Origin: UBA1227 sp963629305
Lineage (GTDB): Bacteria; Bacillota; Clostridia; Oscillospirales; Acutalibacteraceae
DNA length: 64,000 nucleotides
Reading direction: 5' to 3'
NCBI GenBank assembly: GCA_963629305.1
Contig: CAVGIJ010000003.1
Coordinates: 1 to 64,000, forward strand
The translations under genes were made by a program, and so were the position numbers. The notes beneath the pieces were generated by a model. It made no database searches and had not been told where the DNA came from. It was given only the letters and a program-made list of their open reading frames with translations. Shown here one piece after another: positions 24,988 to 33,253 of the stretch; within the stretch, counting starts at the first letter, position 1, and each line of letters opens with the position of its first letter.

Positions 24988-25320
24988 TTATTCTGCTTCC
25001 TTGAGTACAAGGGTTATATGAGATGTTTTCTTGTTGATTCTGTAAGCACGGCCCTTTGACATAGGTCTGATACGTTTAAGTGTCGGACCCTGGTCAACAG
25101 AACAAGCTGCAATGTAGAGCTTTGTTGTGTCCATGTCTTTGTTTTCAGCATTTGCAATTGCTGATTTGAGTAATTTCTCAAGAACTTCACACGCAGCCTT
25201 AGGTGTGTGCTTGAGAATTGCCATTGCCTTATCAACAGGTTGATTTCTGATAAGGTCAAGAACAATTTTAACCTTACGAGGTGCGATTCTTACGAATGTT
25301 ACCTTAGCTGTTGCTTCCAT
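24988..25320 (-). CDS. rplV: 50S ribosomal protein L22
   Basis: 110 residues. MEATAKVTFVRIAPRKVKIV, LDLIRNQPVDKAMAILKHTP and the loop QGPTLKRIRPMSKGRAYRIN, which reaches into the exit tunnel, identify L22. Between rpsS and rpsC. Confidence 0.98.
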   Translation of the reverse strand: MEATAKVTFVRIAPRKVKIVLDLIRNQPVDKAMAILKHTPKAACEVLEKLLKSAIANAENKDMDTTKLYIAACSVDQGPTLKRIRPMSKGRAYRINKKTSHITLVLKEAE

Positions 25321-25341
25321 TGTTACACACTCCTTTGACTA

Positions 25342-25614
25342 TTATTTACCGGTCTTTGATCCGGCATGACCTTTGAAGGTTCTTGTCGGTGCAAACTCAC
25401 CAAGTTTGTGTCCTACCATGTCCTCAGTAACGTATACCGGAACGTGTTTACGTCCATCGTGAACTGCGAAGGTATGACCAACGAAATCTGGGAAAATTGT
25501 TGAAGAGCGGCTCCATGTTTTAAGAACAATCTTCTCCCCTGCTTCGTTCATCTTCTGAACTCTTGCGAGAAGTTTAGGTTGCACGTATGGGCCCTTCTTA
25601 GTACTTCTACTCAT
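25342..25614 (-). CDS. rpsS: 30S ribosomal protein S19
   Basis: 90 residues. MSRSTKKGPYVQPKLLARVQ, KTWSRSSTIFPDFVGHTFAV and MVGHKLGEFAPTRTFKGHAG are the S19 core. S19 pairs with S13 in the 30S head. Between rplB and rplV. Confidence 0.98.
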   Translation of the reverse strand: MSRSTKKGPYVQPKLLARVQKMNEAGEKIVLKTWSRSSTIFPDFVGHTFAVHDGRKHVPVYVTEDMVGHKLGEFAPTRTFKGHAGSKTGK

Positions 25615-25635
25615 TATTCATAACTCCTTTCACGA

Positions 25636-26469
25636 TTACTTTCCGTTACGACGTCTTACGATCATCTTATTGGATGCTTTCTTCTTGTTACGTGTCTTAT
25701 AACCGAGAGCAGGTTTACCCCAAGGAGTAACCGGGCCCGGACGACCGATAGGTGACTTACCTTCACCACCACCGTGCGGGTGGTCATTCGGGTTCATTAC
25801 AGAACCACGTACCGTAGGTCTTATGCCAAGGTGACGTGTGCGTCCTGCCTTACCTATCTTAACGTTCTCGTGATCTGTGTTTCCTACCTGACCTATTGAA
25901 GCCATGCATGAGATAGGAACGTTACGGAGTTCTCCTGACGGAAGTCTTAAGAGTGCATAAGCACCTTCCTTAGCCATGAGCTGTGCGGCATTACCTGCTG
26001 AACGAGCAAGCTGTCCGCCTCTGCCCGGGTTAAGCTCAACATTGTGAATGAAAGTACCTGTTGGGATATTTTCAAGCGGCAATGCATTGCCCGGCTTGAT
26101 ATCTGCGTTCGGACCGGCTTCAACTTTGTCGCCAACCTTGAGTCCTACAGGAGCTAAGATGTAGCTCTTCTCGCCATCTTCATACTGAATAAGAGCAATA
26201 TGTGCTGAGCGGTTAGGGTCATACTCAAGTGTCATAACTGTTGCAGGAATATCATACTTCTGTCTTTTGAAGTCGATGATACGATACTTTTTACGGTTTC
26301 CGCCACCGCGATGACGGACTGTGATTCTACCATAACTGTTGCGGCCTGCCTTCTTGTTAAGAGGAGCAAGTAAGCTTCTCTCAGGAGCAACCTTTGACAG
26401 TTCGGAGTAATCTGTAACGGACATATTTCTTGTACCGTTTGTCATTGGCTTAATATTTCTTATTGCCAT
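25636..26469 (-). CDS. rplB: 50S ribosomal protein L2
   Basis: 277 residues, usual length. MAIRNIKPMTNGTRNMSVTD starts it; the peptidyl-transferase-proximal signature MNPNDHPHGGGEGKSPIGRP carries the conserved histidine near residue 230, and the end is TRNKKKASNKMIVRRRNGK. One of the most conserved 50S proteins. Between rplW and rpsS. Confidence 0.98.
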   Translation of the reverse strand: MAIRNIKPMTNGTRNMSVTDYSELSKVAPERSLLAPLNKKAGRNSYGRITVRHRGGGNRKKYRIIDFKRQKYDIPATVMTLEYDPNRSAHIALIQYEDGEKSYILAPVGLKVGDKVEAGPNADIKPGNALPLENIPTGTFIHNVELNPGRGGQLARSAGNAAQLMAKEGAYALLRLPSGELRNVPISCMASIGQVGNTDHENVKIGKAGRTRHLGIRPTVRGSVMNPNDHPHGGGEGKSPIGRPGPVTPWGKPALGYKTRNKKKASNKMIVRRRNGK

Positions 26470-26492
26470 TAGATTTCACACTCCTCTTTAGA

Positions 26493-26789
26493 TTACATCA
26501 TACCGTCGAAGAACTCGATTGTCTTTGAGTCTTCTGTGAGTGTTACTATAGCCTTCTTCCAAGAAGCGGTGTAACCCTCAAAACGGCCCTGACGGCGAAG
26601 CTTGCCGCGTACTGATACTGTGTTTACTTTTGCTACTTTAACGTCGAAGAGCTCTTCAACTGCTTTAGCAATTTCAATCTTGTTTGCATCTTTAGCTACT
26701 TTGAAAGTGTATTTCTTAAGAGCTATGTTCTGCATACTCTCTTCTGTGATTATCGGACGGAGGATTATGTCCTGTGAAGTCTTACTCAT
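26493..26789 (-). CDS. rplW: 50S ribosomal protein L23
   Basis: 98 residues. DIILRPIITEESMQNIALKK, YTFKVAKDANKIEIAKAVEE and LFDVKVAKVNTVSVRGKLRR match L23, the docking site for signal recognition particle and trigger factor at the tunnel exit. It overlaps the rplD end by four bases. Confidence 0.98.
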   Translation of the reverse strand: MSKTSQDIILRPIITEESMQNIALKKYTFKVAKDANKIEIAKAVEELFDVKVAKVNTVSVRGKLRRQGRFEGYTASWKKAIVTLTEDSKTIEFFDGMM

Positions 26790-27409
26790 GCATATACCTC
26801 CTCAAGTTTTTCAACTGCTTCTTTAAGGATTACAACCTTGTTGCAGTTAAGAATGTCATAAACATTTAATGTGTTTACAAGTGAAACCTTAACACCAGGA
26901 ATGTTGCGCGCACTCTTGTAGATGTTGTCGTTCTTTTCGGGAAGTACAACAAGTGTCTTCTTTTCCTTACCGAGAGCCTCGAGTACCTTTACCATTTCCT
27001 TTGTCTTGATTTCCTTGAGTTCAATGTTATCAACTACTGTGAACTCATCGTTTGCAACCTTGTCAGAAAGAACTGAGAACATTGCAAGCTTTCTTACCTT
27101 TTTGTTGATTGAGAAGCCGTATGTTCTCGGCTTAGGACCAAGAGCTATACCACCGTGTGTCCACTGTGGAGAACGTGTTGAACCCTGACGAGCTCTGCCT
27201 GTTCCCTTCTGTCTCCATGGCTTCTTTCCGCCGCCGCTAACTTCTGAGCGTGTAAGGGTGGATTGTGTTCCCTGACGCTGGTTAGCTAAATAATTAACTA
27301 CTACAAGATGAACAGCTGACATGTTCGGAACTATGCCGAATACTTTTTCGCTGAGATCCATAGTACCAACCTTTTTGCCGGTTGCGTTAAAAACTGATAC
27401 GTTAGGCAT
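26786..27409 (-). CDS. rplD: 50S ribosomal protein L4
   Basis: 207 residues. The tunnel-lining loop is RSEVSGGGKKPWRQKGTGRA followed by RQGSTRSPQWTHGGIALGPK, characteristic of L4. In gamma-proteobacteria L4 represses the S10 operon; in other phyla leader-based control varies. Between rplC and rplW. Confidence 0.98.
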   Translation of the reverse strand: MPNVSVFNATGKKVGTMDLSEKVFGIVPNMSAVHLVVVNYLANQRQGTQSTLTRSEVSGGGKKPWRQKGTGRARQGSTRSPQWTHGGIALGPKPRTYGFSINKKVRKLAMFSVLSDKVANDEFTVVDNIELKEIKTKEMVKVLEALGKEKKTLVVLPEKNDNIYKSARNIPGVKVSLVNTLNVYDILNCNKVVILKEAVEKLEEVYA

Positions 27410-27426
27410 AACTAATCTCTCCTCCC

Positions 27427-28062
27427 TTACGAATTCTTAACGCTGTCTTTGAGAACAACGATTCCACCGCGCGGACCCGGGATAGCACCCTTGATTGCGA
27501 TGAGGTTGTTTTCAGCGTCAACTTTAACAATGTCGAGATTCTGGATAGTAACTCTCTCACTACCGAGGTGACCTGCGAGTTTCTTTCCCTTGAATACTCT
27601 TGACGGGTCAGAACAAGCACCGAGTGAACCTGCGTGTCTTGCTACCGGACCTGTACCGTGAGATTCTTTAAGGCGTGAGAAGTTCCAACGCTTGATTGCA
27701 CCGGCTGTTCCCTTACCTTTGCTTGTACCGATAACATCTACTTTATCTCCGGCAGCAAATGTATCTGCCTTTACGATGTCACCAACATTGAGTGTAGCAC
27801 AATCATCGAATCTGAATTCTTTAAGAACCTTTTTCGGTGCTACGTCAGCCTTTGCAAAATGACCCTGCATTGGCTTGTTTACTCTCTGCAATTTAACATC
27901 TCCGAAGCCAAGCTGAACAGCTTCATAGCCGTCATTTTCAGTTGTCTTCTTCATTGTTACTGCACATGGACCTGCTTCGATAACTGTTACGGGGATAACG
28001 TTTCCCTTTTCATCGAAGAGCTGTGTCATACCGATTTTCTTTCCGATAAGACCTTTCTGCAT
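27427..28062 (-). CDS. rplC: 50S ribosomal protein L3
   Basis: 211 residues. MQKGLIGKKIGMTQLFDEKG starts it; SKGKGTAGAIKRWNFSRLKE and HGTGPVARHAGSLGACSDPS are the extension near the peptidyl-transferase centre. Early assembly protein. It is 89 bases after rpsJ. Confidence 0.98.
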   Translation of the reverse strand: MQKGLIGKKIGMTQLFDEKGNVIPVTVIEAGPCAVTMKKTTENDGYEAVQLGFGDVKLQRVNKPMQGHFAKADVAPKKVLKEFRFDDCATLNVGDIVKADTFAAGDKVDVIGTSKGKGTAGAIKRWNFSRLKESHGTGPVARHAGSLGACSDPSRVFKGKKLAGHLGSERVTIQNLDIVKVDAENNLIAIKGAIPGPRGGIVVLKDSVKNS

Positions 28063-28151
28063 TATGTTTTCCTCCTTTGGTTATTGGTTTAGTCTTAAAA
28101 CTAAACTTGACCCGCGTTGAACCTGACTTTTCGTTTTTCAAAAAGCTGAAA

Positions 28152-28463
28152 TCAAAGTTTGATTTCTATTTCAACGCCTGCCGGAAGCTCAAGACCTGTC
28201 AGAGCTTCAACTGTTTTGTTTGAAGGTCTGAGGATGTCGATGAGTCTCTTGTGTGTGCGCTGCTCAAACTGTTCACGGCTGTCCTTATACTTGTGTACAG
28301 CACGAAGGATTGTTACAACTTCTTTTTCCGTAGGAAGCGGAACAGGACCTGAAACCTTAGCGCCTGTACGCTTTGCAGTTTCTACAATCTTCTCTGCTGC
28401 GCTGTCGACAAGATTGTGGTCATAACCCTTAAGTCTGATTCTGATCTTTTCTTTTACTGCCAT
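28152..28463 (-). CDS. rpsJ: 30S ribosomal protein S10
   Basis: 103 residues. KIRIRLKGYDHNLVDSAAEK, then GPVPLPTEKEVVTILRAVHK and FEQRTHKRLIDILRPSNKTV, are diagnostic. S10 also acts in transcription antitermination as NusE. First gene of the block, behind a leader of about 280 nt. The 89-base gap to rplC is the largest inside the cluster. Confidence 0.98.
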   Translation of the reverse strand: MAVKEKIRIRLKGYDHNLVDSAAEKIVETAKRTGAKVSGPVPLPTEKEVVTILRAVHKYKDSREQFEQRTHKRLIDILRPSNKTVEALTGLELPAGVEIEIKL

Positions 28464-28746
28464 TTTTTATTCCTCCTAAAGATAAATGGCGGGCAATCGC
28501 TGCTTTTAAATACACACCGCCGGGCGTTTCCCTTTTCAGTACTTAAAAAACCTGGAAAACGAGGTTGTTCCCGGGTGGCAAAACAGCAATAATAGTTTCG
28601 CCCGGTTTAAAATCGGACATACTCCGCGGAAATTTCCCACTTCTGAAAACGGCTTCGCAAGTACCGTAAGCAGAGCGGCCACCTCCCGCATCTACGCATA
28701 TCTGCAAGGAAAAAGGCACAATTCGCCCCTTTTCGCATGCTCGAAT
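28464..28746 (-). promoter_or_regulatory. Long 5' leader of the ribosomal operon
   Basis: About 280 nt of transcribed, non-coding sequence precede rpsJ. The leader is richer in GC than the surrounding spacers and contains several possible hairpins, including CCGGGCG (28599-28605)-type repeats and an AACCTGG/CCAGGTT-like pairing near 28549-28575. The length fits a ribosomal-protein autoregulatory leader, but I do not recognise a known motif. A 51-codon frame at 28536-28691 lacks a ribosome site and is not called. Confidence 0.4.
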
Positions 28747-28775
28747 ATCATACCATATGATTTTGTAAAACGCAA
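28747..28775 (-). promoter_or_regulatory. Promoter of the S10-spc-alpha block
   Basis: Minus strand: -35 TTGCGT (28770-28775), 17-base spacer, -10 TATGAT (28747-28752). AT-rich sequence upstream (28776-28800) could serve as an UP element. No other promoter as good is visible between here and rplQ. Confidence 0.65.
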
Positions 28776-28825
28776 CAATTTTTTTGCTAAAATTTCGTTA
28801 GAATTACCAAAGATTTTTAAATAAT

Positions 28826-28863
28826 AAATGCAGACTCAAGATATAGTTCAAAAGTCTGCATTT
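28826..28863 (-). terminator. Terminator after the methionine synthase reactivation gene
   Basis: Inverted repeat AAATGCAGACT (28826-28836) with AGTCTGCATTT (28853-28863), 11-bp stem and 16-base loop, followed on the minus strand by ATTATTT. It lies 18 bases after the stop at 28882. Confidence 0.65.
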
Positions 28864-28881
28864 TATACAATATATTCGATT

Positions 28882-29484
28882 TTATTTCTTTTTAAGACCC
28901 AAAATTGCTACAATCGAGTATCTGGGTGTAAACTTTCCGCTTTCGCTTACGGTAACTCCTATCCTTCTCTGTGCATCAAGCATTGCAACAAAATCGTTAT
29001 TTGTATTTTCCGGCATATCACCGTAAGCCGGTGAGAATCTGTATGTTATCTGATAGTCCGGATATTTTGCCGAAACGTCTTTTTCAACAATATCACAATA
29101 ATCTTCAAGGGCTGCCGCAGCTACGGCATCAAGCATAATAGCCTTTTCAATATCCTGTTTTTCAATGAGCCCTATCTCCATATCAATATCTCCGGAGAGA
29201 GTTATGCAAAACAGTACGGCCTTTTCACAGTAATAGAGTTCGGAAAGTATTTTTTCTCCGCTGAGTTTGAGCTCATTTTCCTCTATCTGATTGTCCACAA
29301 GACAAACACGGCCATTCTCAGATTTCAGATTGAAGCATCTGCCCATATAGCGCGGATGAATATTCTTTAAAACAAGAATTTCACAGTCATCGATTTTTTC
29401 CAATGTAATCTGATCTGCAACTTCATCCTCATAGCTTAAATTCTTTAATATTTGTTTTCGATTAATTCCCATAAGTTTTTCCAA
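28882..29484 (-). CDS. Stand-alone cobalamin-dependent methionine synthase reactivation-domain protein
   Basis: About 200 residues. The C-terminal segment FSPAYGDMPENTNNDFVAML, then AQRRIGVTVSESGKFTPRYS and IVAILGL, matches the activation domain of MetH (usually FSPGYGD...RIGV..TES..M.P..S...GL), which binds S-adenosylmethionine to reductively remethylate cob(II)alamin. In Clostridia this domain is often a separate gene. The frame opens upstream to 29571, but the promoter at 29531-29559 lies within that part. TTG at 29484, eight bases behind AGGGG, or ATG at 29472 (MGINRKQILKNL) are the likely starts. No metH is in the window. The SAM-binding role is inferred from the family. Confidence 0.8.
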   Translation of the reverse strand: MEKLMGINRKQILKNLSYEDEVADQITLEKIDDCEILVLKNIHPRYMGRCFNLKSENGRVCLVDNQIEENELKLSGEKILSELYYCEKAVLFCITLSGDIDMEIGLIEKQDIEKAIMLDAVAAAALEDYCDIVEKDVSAKYPDYQITYRFSPAYGDMPENTNNDFVAMLDAQRRIGVTVSESGKFTPRYSIVAILGLKKK

Positions 29485-29530
29485 ATCATCATCCCCTGAA
29501 AATAAATCGTTTGGTTCTTCCGATGGAATA

Positions 29531-29559
29531 ATTATACCAAAGAGATATGCCAAAGTAAA
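29531..29559 (-). promoter_or_regulatory. Promoter of the reactivation-domain gene
   Basis: Minus strand: -35 TTTACT (29554-29559), 17 bases, -10 TATAAT (29531-29536) with TGG before it. It settles the start of the gene to 29484 or 29472 and lies back to back with the rarA promoter. Confidence 0.55.
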
Positions 29560-29561
29560 CC

Positions 29562-29591
29562 TTGACCTCATATAACGGAAGGTATTATATT
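29562..29591 (+). promoter_or_regulatory. Promoter of rarA
   Basis: -35 TTGACC (29562-29567), 18-base spacer and -10 TATATT (29586-29591), within a very AT-rich stretch that contains other possible -10 hexamers. AAGGAG precedes the rarA ATG. Confidence 0.45.
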
Positions 29592-29625
29592 ATAAAGGTA
29601 TATATAATTAATAAGGAGATGCCAC

Positions 29626-30894
29626 ATGAACTCGCCTCTTGCAGACCGACTCAGACCACAGACAATTGATGAAATGGTCGGACAGGAACACCTTCTCGCT
29701 CCGGGAAAAGCGCTTAGAAATATCATAGAATCCGGAGATATCCCGAATCTTATATTCTACGGACCGTCGGGAGTCGGAAAAACAACGCTTGCAAAAATAA
29801 TTGCAAAACAAACCAATAAACGTCTCTATAAGTTAAACGCTACCAATGCATCGCTCTCAGACATAAAAGATATGGTAGCGGACCTTGACACATTTATGAC
29901 CCCGAACGGAATCCTCCTTTATCTTGATGAGATTCAATATTTTAATAAAAAGCAACAGCAATCACTGCTTCAGTACCTTGAAAGCGGTCAGATAACAATG
30001 ATTGCCTCCACTACGGAAAACCCATATTTTTACGTGTATAACGCTGTCATCAGTCGCTGCACCGTATTCGAGTTCAAATCAGTCACGGCGAATGAGATTG
30101 AAAGAGCCGTGACGCGGGCAATTGATATTTCAACAAAGGAGACAGGAACGAAGTTCGTGGCGGACGACGGTGTAAAGACCGCAATTGCCCGCGCATGCGG
30201 CGGAGACGTCCGCAAAGCGATAAACACGGTCGAGCTATGTGTGCTGTCGGCAAAGCCGGACGAGTCCGGAGAAGCACACATCACAGCCGACCTTGTGACA
30301 CAGCTCACCGGTCACAGCGCCATGCGCTATGACAAAGAAGGCGATGACCACTATGACATAGTATCCGCCTACCAAAAATCCATGCGCGGCTCCGATCCGG
30401 ACGCCGCTATACACTATCTCTCCCGCCTTCTTTCAGCCGGTGACCTGCCGTCCGCGATCCGCCGCCTGCTCGTCTGCGCGTGTGAGGATGTCGGCCTTGC
30501 ATATCCACAGATAATTCCGATAGTAAAATCGGCATGCGACATCGCCCTTCAGATAGGATTGCCCGAAGCTCAGATTCCGCTTGCCGACGCCGTGATTTTA
30601 GTCGCAACAGCTCCGAAATCCAACTCCGGATGTATGGCTATTGAAAAAGCCATGGCCGATATACAGGCAGGAAACAGCGGAGCTATCCCGCGCAGACTGC
30701 AAAACAAACATTTTGACGGCGAGGATAATCAAAACAAGGGACAGTTTTACGAATACCCTCACAGTTATAAAAATCACTGGTGCAAGCAACAATACCTACC
30801 TGATGCCATAAAAGACGTTCGCTATTATGAATACGGTGAAAATAGGGTTGAACAGGCAGCAAAAGCATACTGGGATACAATAAAATCCTTATAA
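29626..30894 (+). CDS. rarA: Replication-associated recombination protein RarA (MgsA)
   Basis: 422 residues, full length. Clamp-loader-type AAA+: PLADRLRPQTIDEMVGQEHL, Walker A GPSGVGKTTLAK, Walker B LYLDEIQYFNKKQQQ, sensor 1 STTENPYF, sensor 2 GGDVRKAINTVEL. The C-terminal domain contains the tetramerisation part and ends with a typical NKHFDGE...QFYEYPH motif. It acts at stalled replication forks with SSB. Codon use between about 30,050 and 30,620 is noticeably richer in GC than the flanks, without any break in the frame. Confidence 0.97.
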   Translation: MNSPLADRLRPQTIDEMVGQEHLLAPGKALRNIIESGDIPNLIFYGPSGVGKTTLAKIIAKQTNKRLYKLNATNASLSDIKDMVADLDTFMTPNGILLYLDEIQYFNKKQQQSLLQYLESGQITMIASTTENPYFYVYNAVISRCTVFEFKSVTANEIERAVTRAIDISTKETGTKFVADDGVKTAIARACGGDVRKAINTVELCVLSAKPDESGEAHITADLVTQLTGHSAMRYDKEGDDHYDIVSAYQKSMRGSDPDAAIHYLSRLLSAGDLPSAIRRLLVCACEDVGLAYPQIIPIVKSACDIALQIGLPEAQIPLADAVILVATAPKSNSGCMAIEKAMADIQAGNSGAIPRRLQNKHFDGEDNQNKGQFYEYPHSYKNHWCKQQYLPDAIKDVRYYEYGENRVEQAAKAYWDTIKSL

Positions 30895-31423
30895 ATGACA
30901 CAATAAATATAAGGAAAATTCGTCCCCTTTGCACCGTATTTTACAAAGATTCATCAAAATATTCATTTATTATTCTATTTTAGAAAAATATTCAAATGTG
31001 CATTTTAAATCTTTGTTCATAAATGTTTTCAAGTGCTTACATTTACATTTGTAAAAGTTAAATATCGTTATAAACCCTACTACCTATGTAGTTTTTTAAA
31101 ACCGCGCAACTACGTCACTTTTTCTTGTCAAGATATTTTTTTCGGCAAAAAAAAGAGAAATGGCAATGAAATATTACAAATAGTATAATTTTTTTAGGCT
31201 TAATTGTTCAAAACTCGGTGGAAAATGATAATAAGTAAAAATTTTAAGCCTATTACTGTGGCTTTTTTCTCTTTTTCAACGTTTTGTGGATAAATTCGTA
31301 CTTGACAAGGTTTTCAATAACGAAACGTTAAAATCGCTTTACATCGAAAAAAAAGAAATAGCAAAATGCACATTTTTTTTGAATTTTTTTGGAACCCAAT
31401 TTATGTCCGTGAGGTAAATTTAT
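30895..31423. other. AT-rich intergenic region, possible small transcript
   Basis: 529 bases with no credible coding frame. A weak hairpin followed by T6 (ACTAC-CTAT-GTAGT, 31079-31097) may end rarA transcription. TGGCAA (31161-31166), 17 bases, TATAAT (31184-31189) is a plausible promoter. Just downstream TAGGCTTAA (31195-31203) pairs with TTAAGCCTA (31244-31252), and a T-rich tract follows at 31262-31276, which could define a short RNA of about 75 nt. The promoter may instead give a long 5' leader to the glycosylase gene. Confidence 0.3.
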
Positions 31424-32302
31424 ATGAAAGAAACTTGCATAAAAATTGAATCTGTTCCATGCATAAATTTGGATCTCACACTCGATTGCGGACAATCATT
31501 CAGGTGGAACAAAAAAGATAACGGGAACTGGTACGCCGTGGTAAGCACCGTGCAAGACGGGAAGACCGTGGGAAAATATCTGGAGGTTTCACAGCGTCTC
31601 AGTAAAGACGGTAAAACCTGTGATCTCATTTTTCACAACACCACGGAAAATGATGTCGAAGCCATATGGAAGCCTTACTTTGATCTTGACAGAGATTACG
31701 ATAGTATTTGCCGTACATTGCATGAAGACACATACATCGGAAAAGCTATCGATGAATTTTACGGAATACGTATACTGAATCAGGAGCCATGGGAAACCCT
31801 GTGCTCATTCATCATTTCTCAAAACAACAACATCCCGAGAATCAAGGGAATTATAGACAGACTTTGCGAAAATTTCGGTGAGCCCGTTGCAACCGTAGAG
31901 GACAAAAAGCTCTACTCTTTCCCGTCAGCGGACACCATAGCTGCTCTTACGGCGGAAGATTTAAGCCCGCTCCGCGCAGGATTTCGTAACAAGTACATAC
32001 TGGATGCGGCACAAAAAGTTGCATCCGGCGAGGTTGACCTTATGAAAATAGAAAAGCTCCCGCTTGACAAAGCGGAAGCTGAACTTCTTAAGATAAAAGG
32101 CGTCGGTCCGAAAGTAGCGCAATGTGTCCTTCTTTACGGATGCGAACAGATTGACGCCTTCCCGATTGACGTCTGGGTAAAACGAATAATGGGAGAGATG
32201 TACCAAGGCGGGCTCCCGGCTTGTACCGACGGAATAAGGGGAATTGCACAGCAGTATCTATTCCACTGGCGCAGAAATTCGACTCACGAAAATTTTACTT
32301 AA
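31424..32302 (+). CDS. 8-oxoguanine DNA glycosylase / AP lyase (OGG1-like)
   Basis: 292 residues. The N-terminal OGG domain has LDLTLDCGQSFRWNKKDNGN. The HhH-GPD domain contains LCSFIISQNNNIPRIKGIID, the hairpin LLKIKGVGPKVAQCVLLYG with the catalytic lysine, and FPIDVWVKR with the catalytic aspartate. The end YLFHWRRN is typical. It removes oxidised guanine, as in many anaerobic Firmicutes that use an OGG-type rather than MutM enzyme. The ribosome site GTGAGG is close to the ATG. No iron-sulphur loop. Confidence 0.9.
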   Translation: MKETCIKIESVPCINLDLTLDCGQSFRWNKKDNGNWYAVVSTVQDGKTVGKYLEVSQRLSKDGKTCDLIFHNTTENDVEAIWKPYFDLDRDYDSICRTLHEDTYIGKAIDEFYGIRILNQEPWETLCSFIISQNNNIPRIKGIIDRLCENFGEPVATVEDKKLYSFPSADTIAALTAEDLSPLRAGFRNKYILDAAQKVASGEVDLMKIEKLPLDKAEAELLKIKGVGPKVAQCVLLYGCEQIDAFPIDVWVKRIMGEMYQGGLPACTDGIRGIAQQYLFHWRRNSTHENFT

Positions 32303-32308
32303 TTAAAC

Positions 32309-32347
32309 AAAAGGTGTAACGACTGTCAAAGAAGTTACACCTTTTTA
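32309..32347. terminator. Bidirectional intrinsic terminator
   Basis: Perfect 12-bp stem AAAAGGTGTAAC (32309-32320) with its complement (32334-32345), followed by T-rich sequence on both strands. It separates the converging glycosylase and RsgI-like lipoprotein genes. Confidence 0.85.
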
Positions 32348-32388
32348 TACTTATAAAAATATATTGGCAAAGTACTGTCGGTTACAAA

Positions 32389-33159
32389 TCAGTCATCATA
32401 ATCATCGCAGTCGTCATCGTAATCATCCTGTTCATCGAAACGATCGCCATTATCGACTGCCTCGGACTCAGCCTTTACAACCTTTCCGGTAAGAGCGTCA
32501 ACTTCGTAGTCATATTCCACACCGTTTGATACGAATTCAAATTCATATACTCCGTCTTCACGGTCATACTCACTTTCACTGAAAGTTGCACTTTTTACAC
32601 CGGCCTGTGTTAAAGCCGATTCTTTTGCCTTTTCCGGGTCTATAGTACCGTCGCCGCTTACATCCTTACTATCGACAACAACAGGTTGCGATGTACCCCG
32701 GTTGGCATTAACAGTATCTCTCACGCCATTTGCCACTCTTTCAAGGAATCCATCATCCGGGTAGGAAGAACCATCCTCAAGTTTTACAACAATGTTTCTG
32801 GAATTTCCGTCTATAGTGTCACTAAAATATCCGGAGTTGTATATTTCCTGAACAAGTTCCTTCACAACGGTTTCGCTGTCTTTACCGACAAGGTCACTGT
32901 TTTTCTTTACAATTTCTCTGCCCTCATCATTAGCGCCCTTAAGTTCAACCACGATTCCGTCCTTATCGTATTCAATCTCTATTTCGGGATTAACGCTGAG
33001 CAAAATCTTTCCGAAAACCTTTTCCTGCTTTTCGGCACTTAAAGGCTCTTTTTCTACAGCTGTTTTAACCGGCCCCGCCTTACAACCCGCAAACAATGTA
33101 AGTATAAGCAACGCAACAAGAGTAAGACTCACAATTCTTTTTATAATGTTTTTCTTCAT
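32389..33159 (-). CDS. RsgI-like (SEAL-domain) lipoprotein with PepSY domain and acidic tail
   Basis: 256 residues from the ATG at 33159, seven bases behind GGAG. Lipobox FAGC ends at Cys26. Residues about 48-160 (KILLSVNPEIEIEYDKDGIV...ELKGANDEGREIV) align in pattern with the extracytoplasmic domain of the RsgI protein encoded just upstream (RIKINPDVQMTVNRFDRIVK...GLNEDGKKLI), including the Asn-Pro pair (N57-P58) at which RsgI domains self-cleave. Residues about 185-240 resemble PepSY (VYEFEFVSNGVEYDYEVDAL...TGKVVKAE). The C-terminus is almost all Asp/Glu. Its promoter matches that of sigI. The function is unknown; a secreted companion or decoy of RsgI is inference. Confidence 0.7.
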   Translation of the reverse strand: MKKNIIKRIVSLTLVALLILTLFAGCKAGPVKTAVEKEPLSAEKQEKVFGKILLSVNPEIEIEYDKDGIVVELKGANDEGREIVKKNSDLVGKDSETVVKELVQEIYNSGYFSDTIDGNSRNIVVKLEDGSSYPDDGFLERVANGVRDTVNANRGTSQPVVVDSKDVSGDGTIDPEKAKESALTQAGVKSATFSESEYDREDGVYEFEFVSNGVEYDYEVDALTGKVVKAESEAVDNGDRFDEQDDYDDDCDDYDD

Positions 33160-33207
33160 AGGTATTCTCCTTTGTTTTTTTTCAGGGAAATTCACCCTTT
33201 GAATAAA

Positions 33208-33238
33208 GAATACGAATGAAAAAATCGATTTTCGGGGT
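33208..33238 (-). promoter_or_regulatory. SigI-type promoter of the lipoprotein gene
   Basis: Minus strand: ACCCCGAAAA (from 33238 down), then CGTATTCTTTA (CGTATTC at 33208-33214), with 19 bases between ACCCC and CGTATTC. The same two blocks, 20 bases apart, precede sigI. Known SigI promoters have an ACCCCC-like -35 and a CGAA-like -10. Confidence 0.6.
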
Positions 33239-33253
33239 CAGAAAGAAAATTTT

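Noticed and set aside
28536..28691. 51-codon reading frame in the rpsJ leader
   Set aside because: No ribosome site before its ATG, and the composition does not resemble a leader peptide; treated as non-coding.
29485..29571. N-terminal extension of the methionine synthase reactivation protein
   Set aside because: A promoter with TATAAT lies inside this part, and the family normally begins near the NRKQIL segment.
30050..30620. GC-rich patch in rarA as a transferred segment
   Set aside because: The frame and all RarA motifs run through without interruption; local codon variation is enough to explain it.
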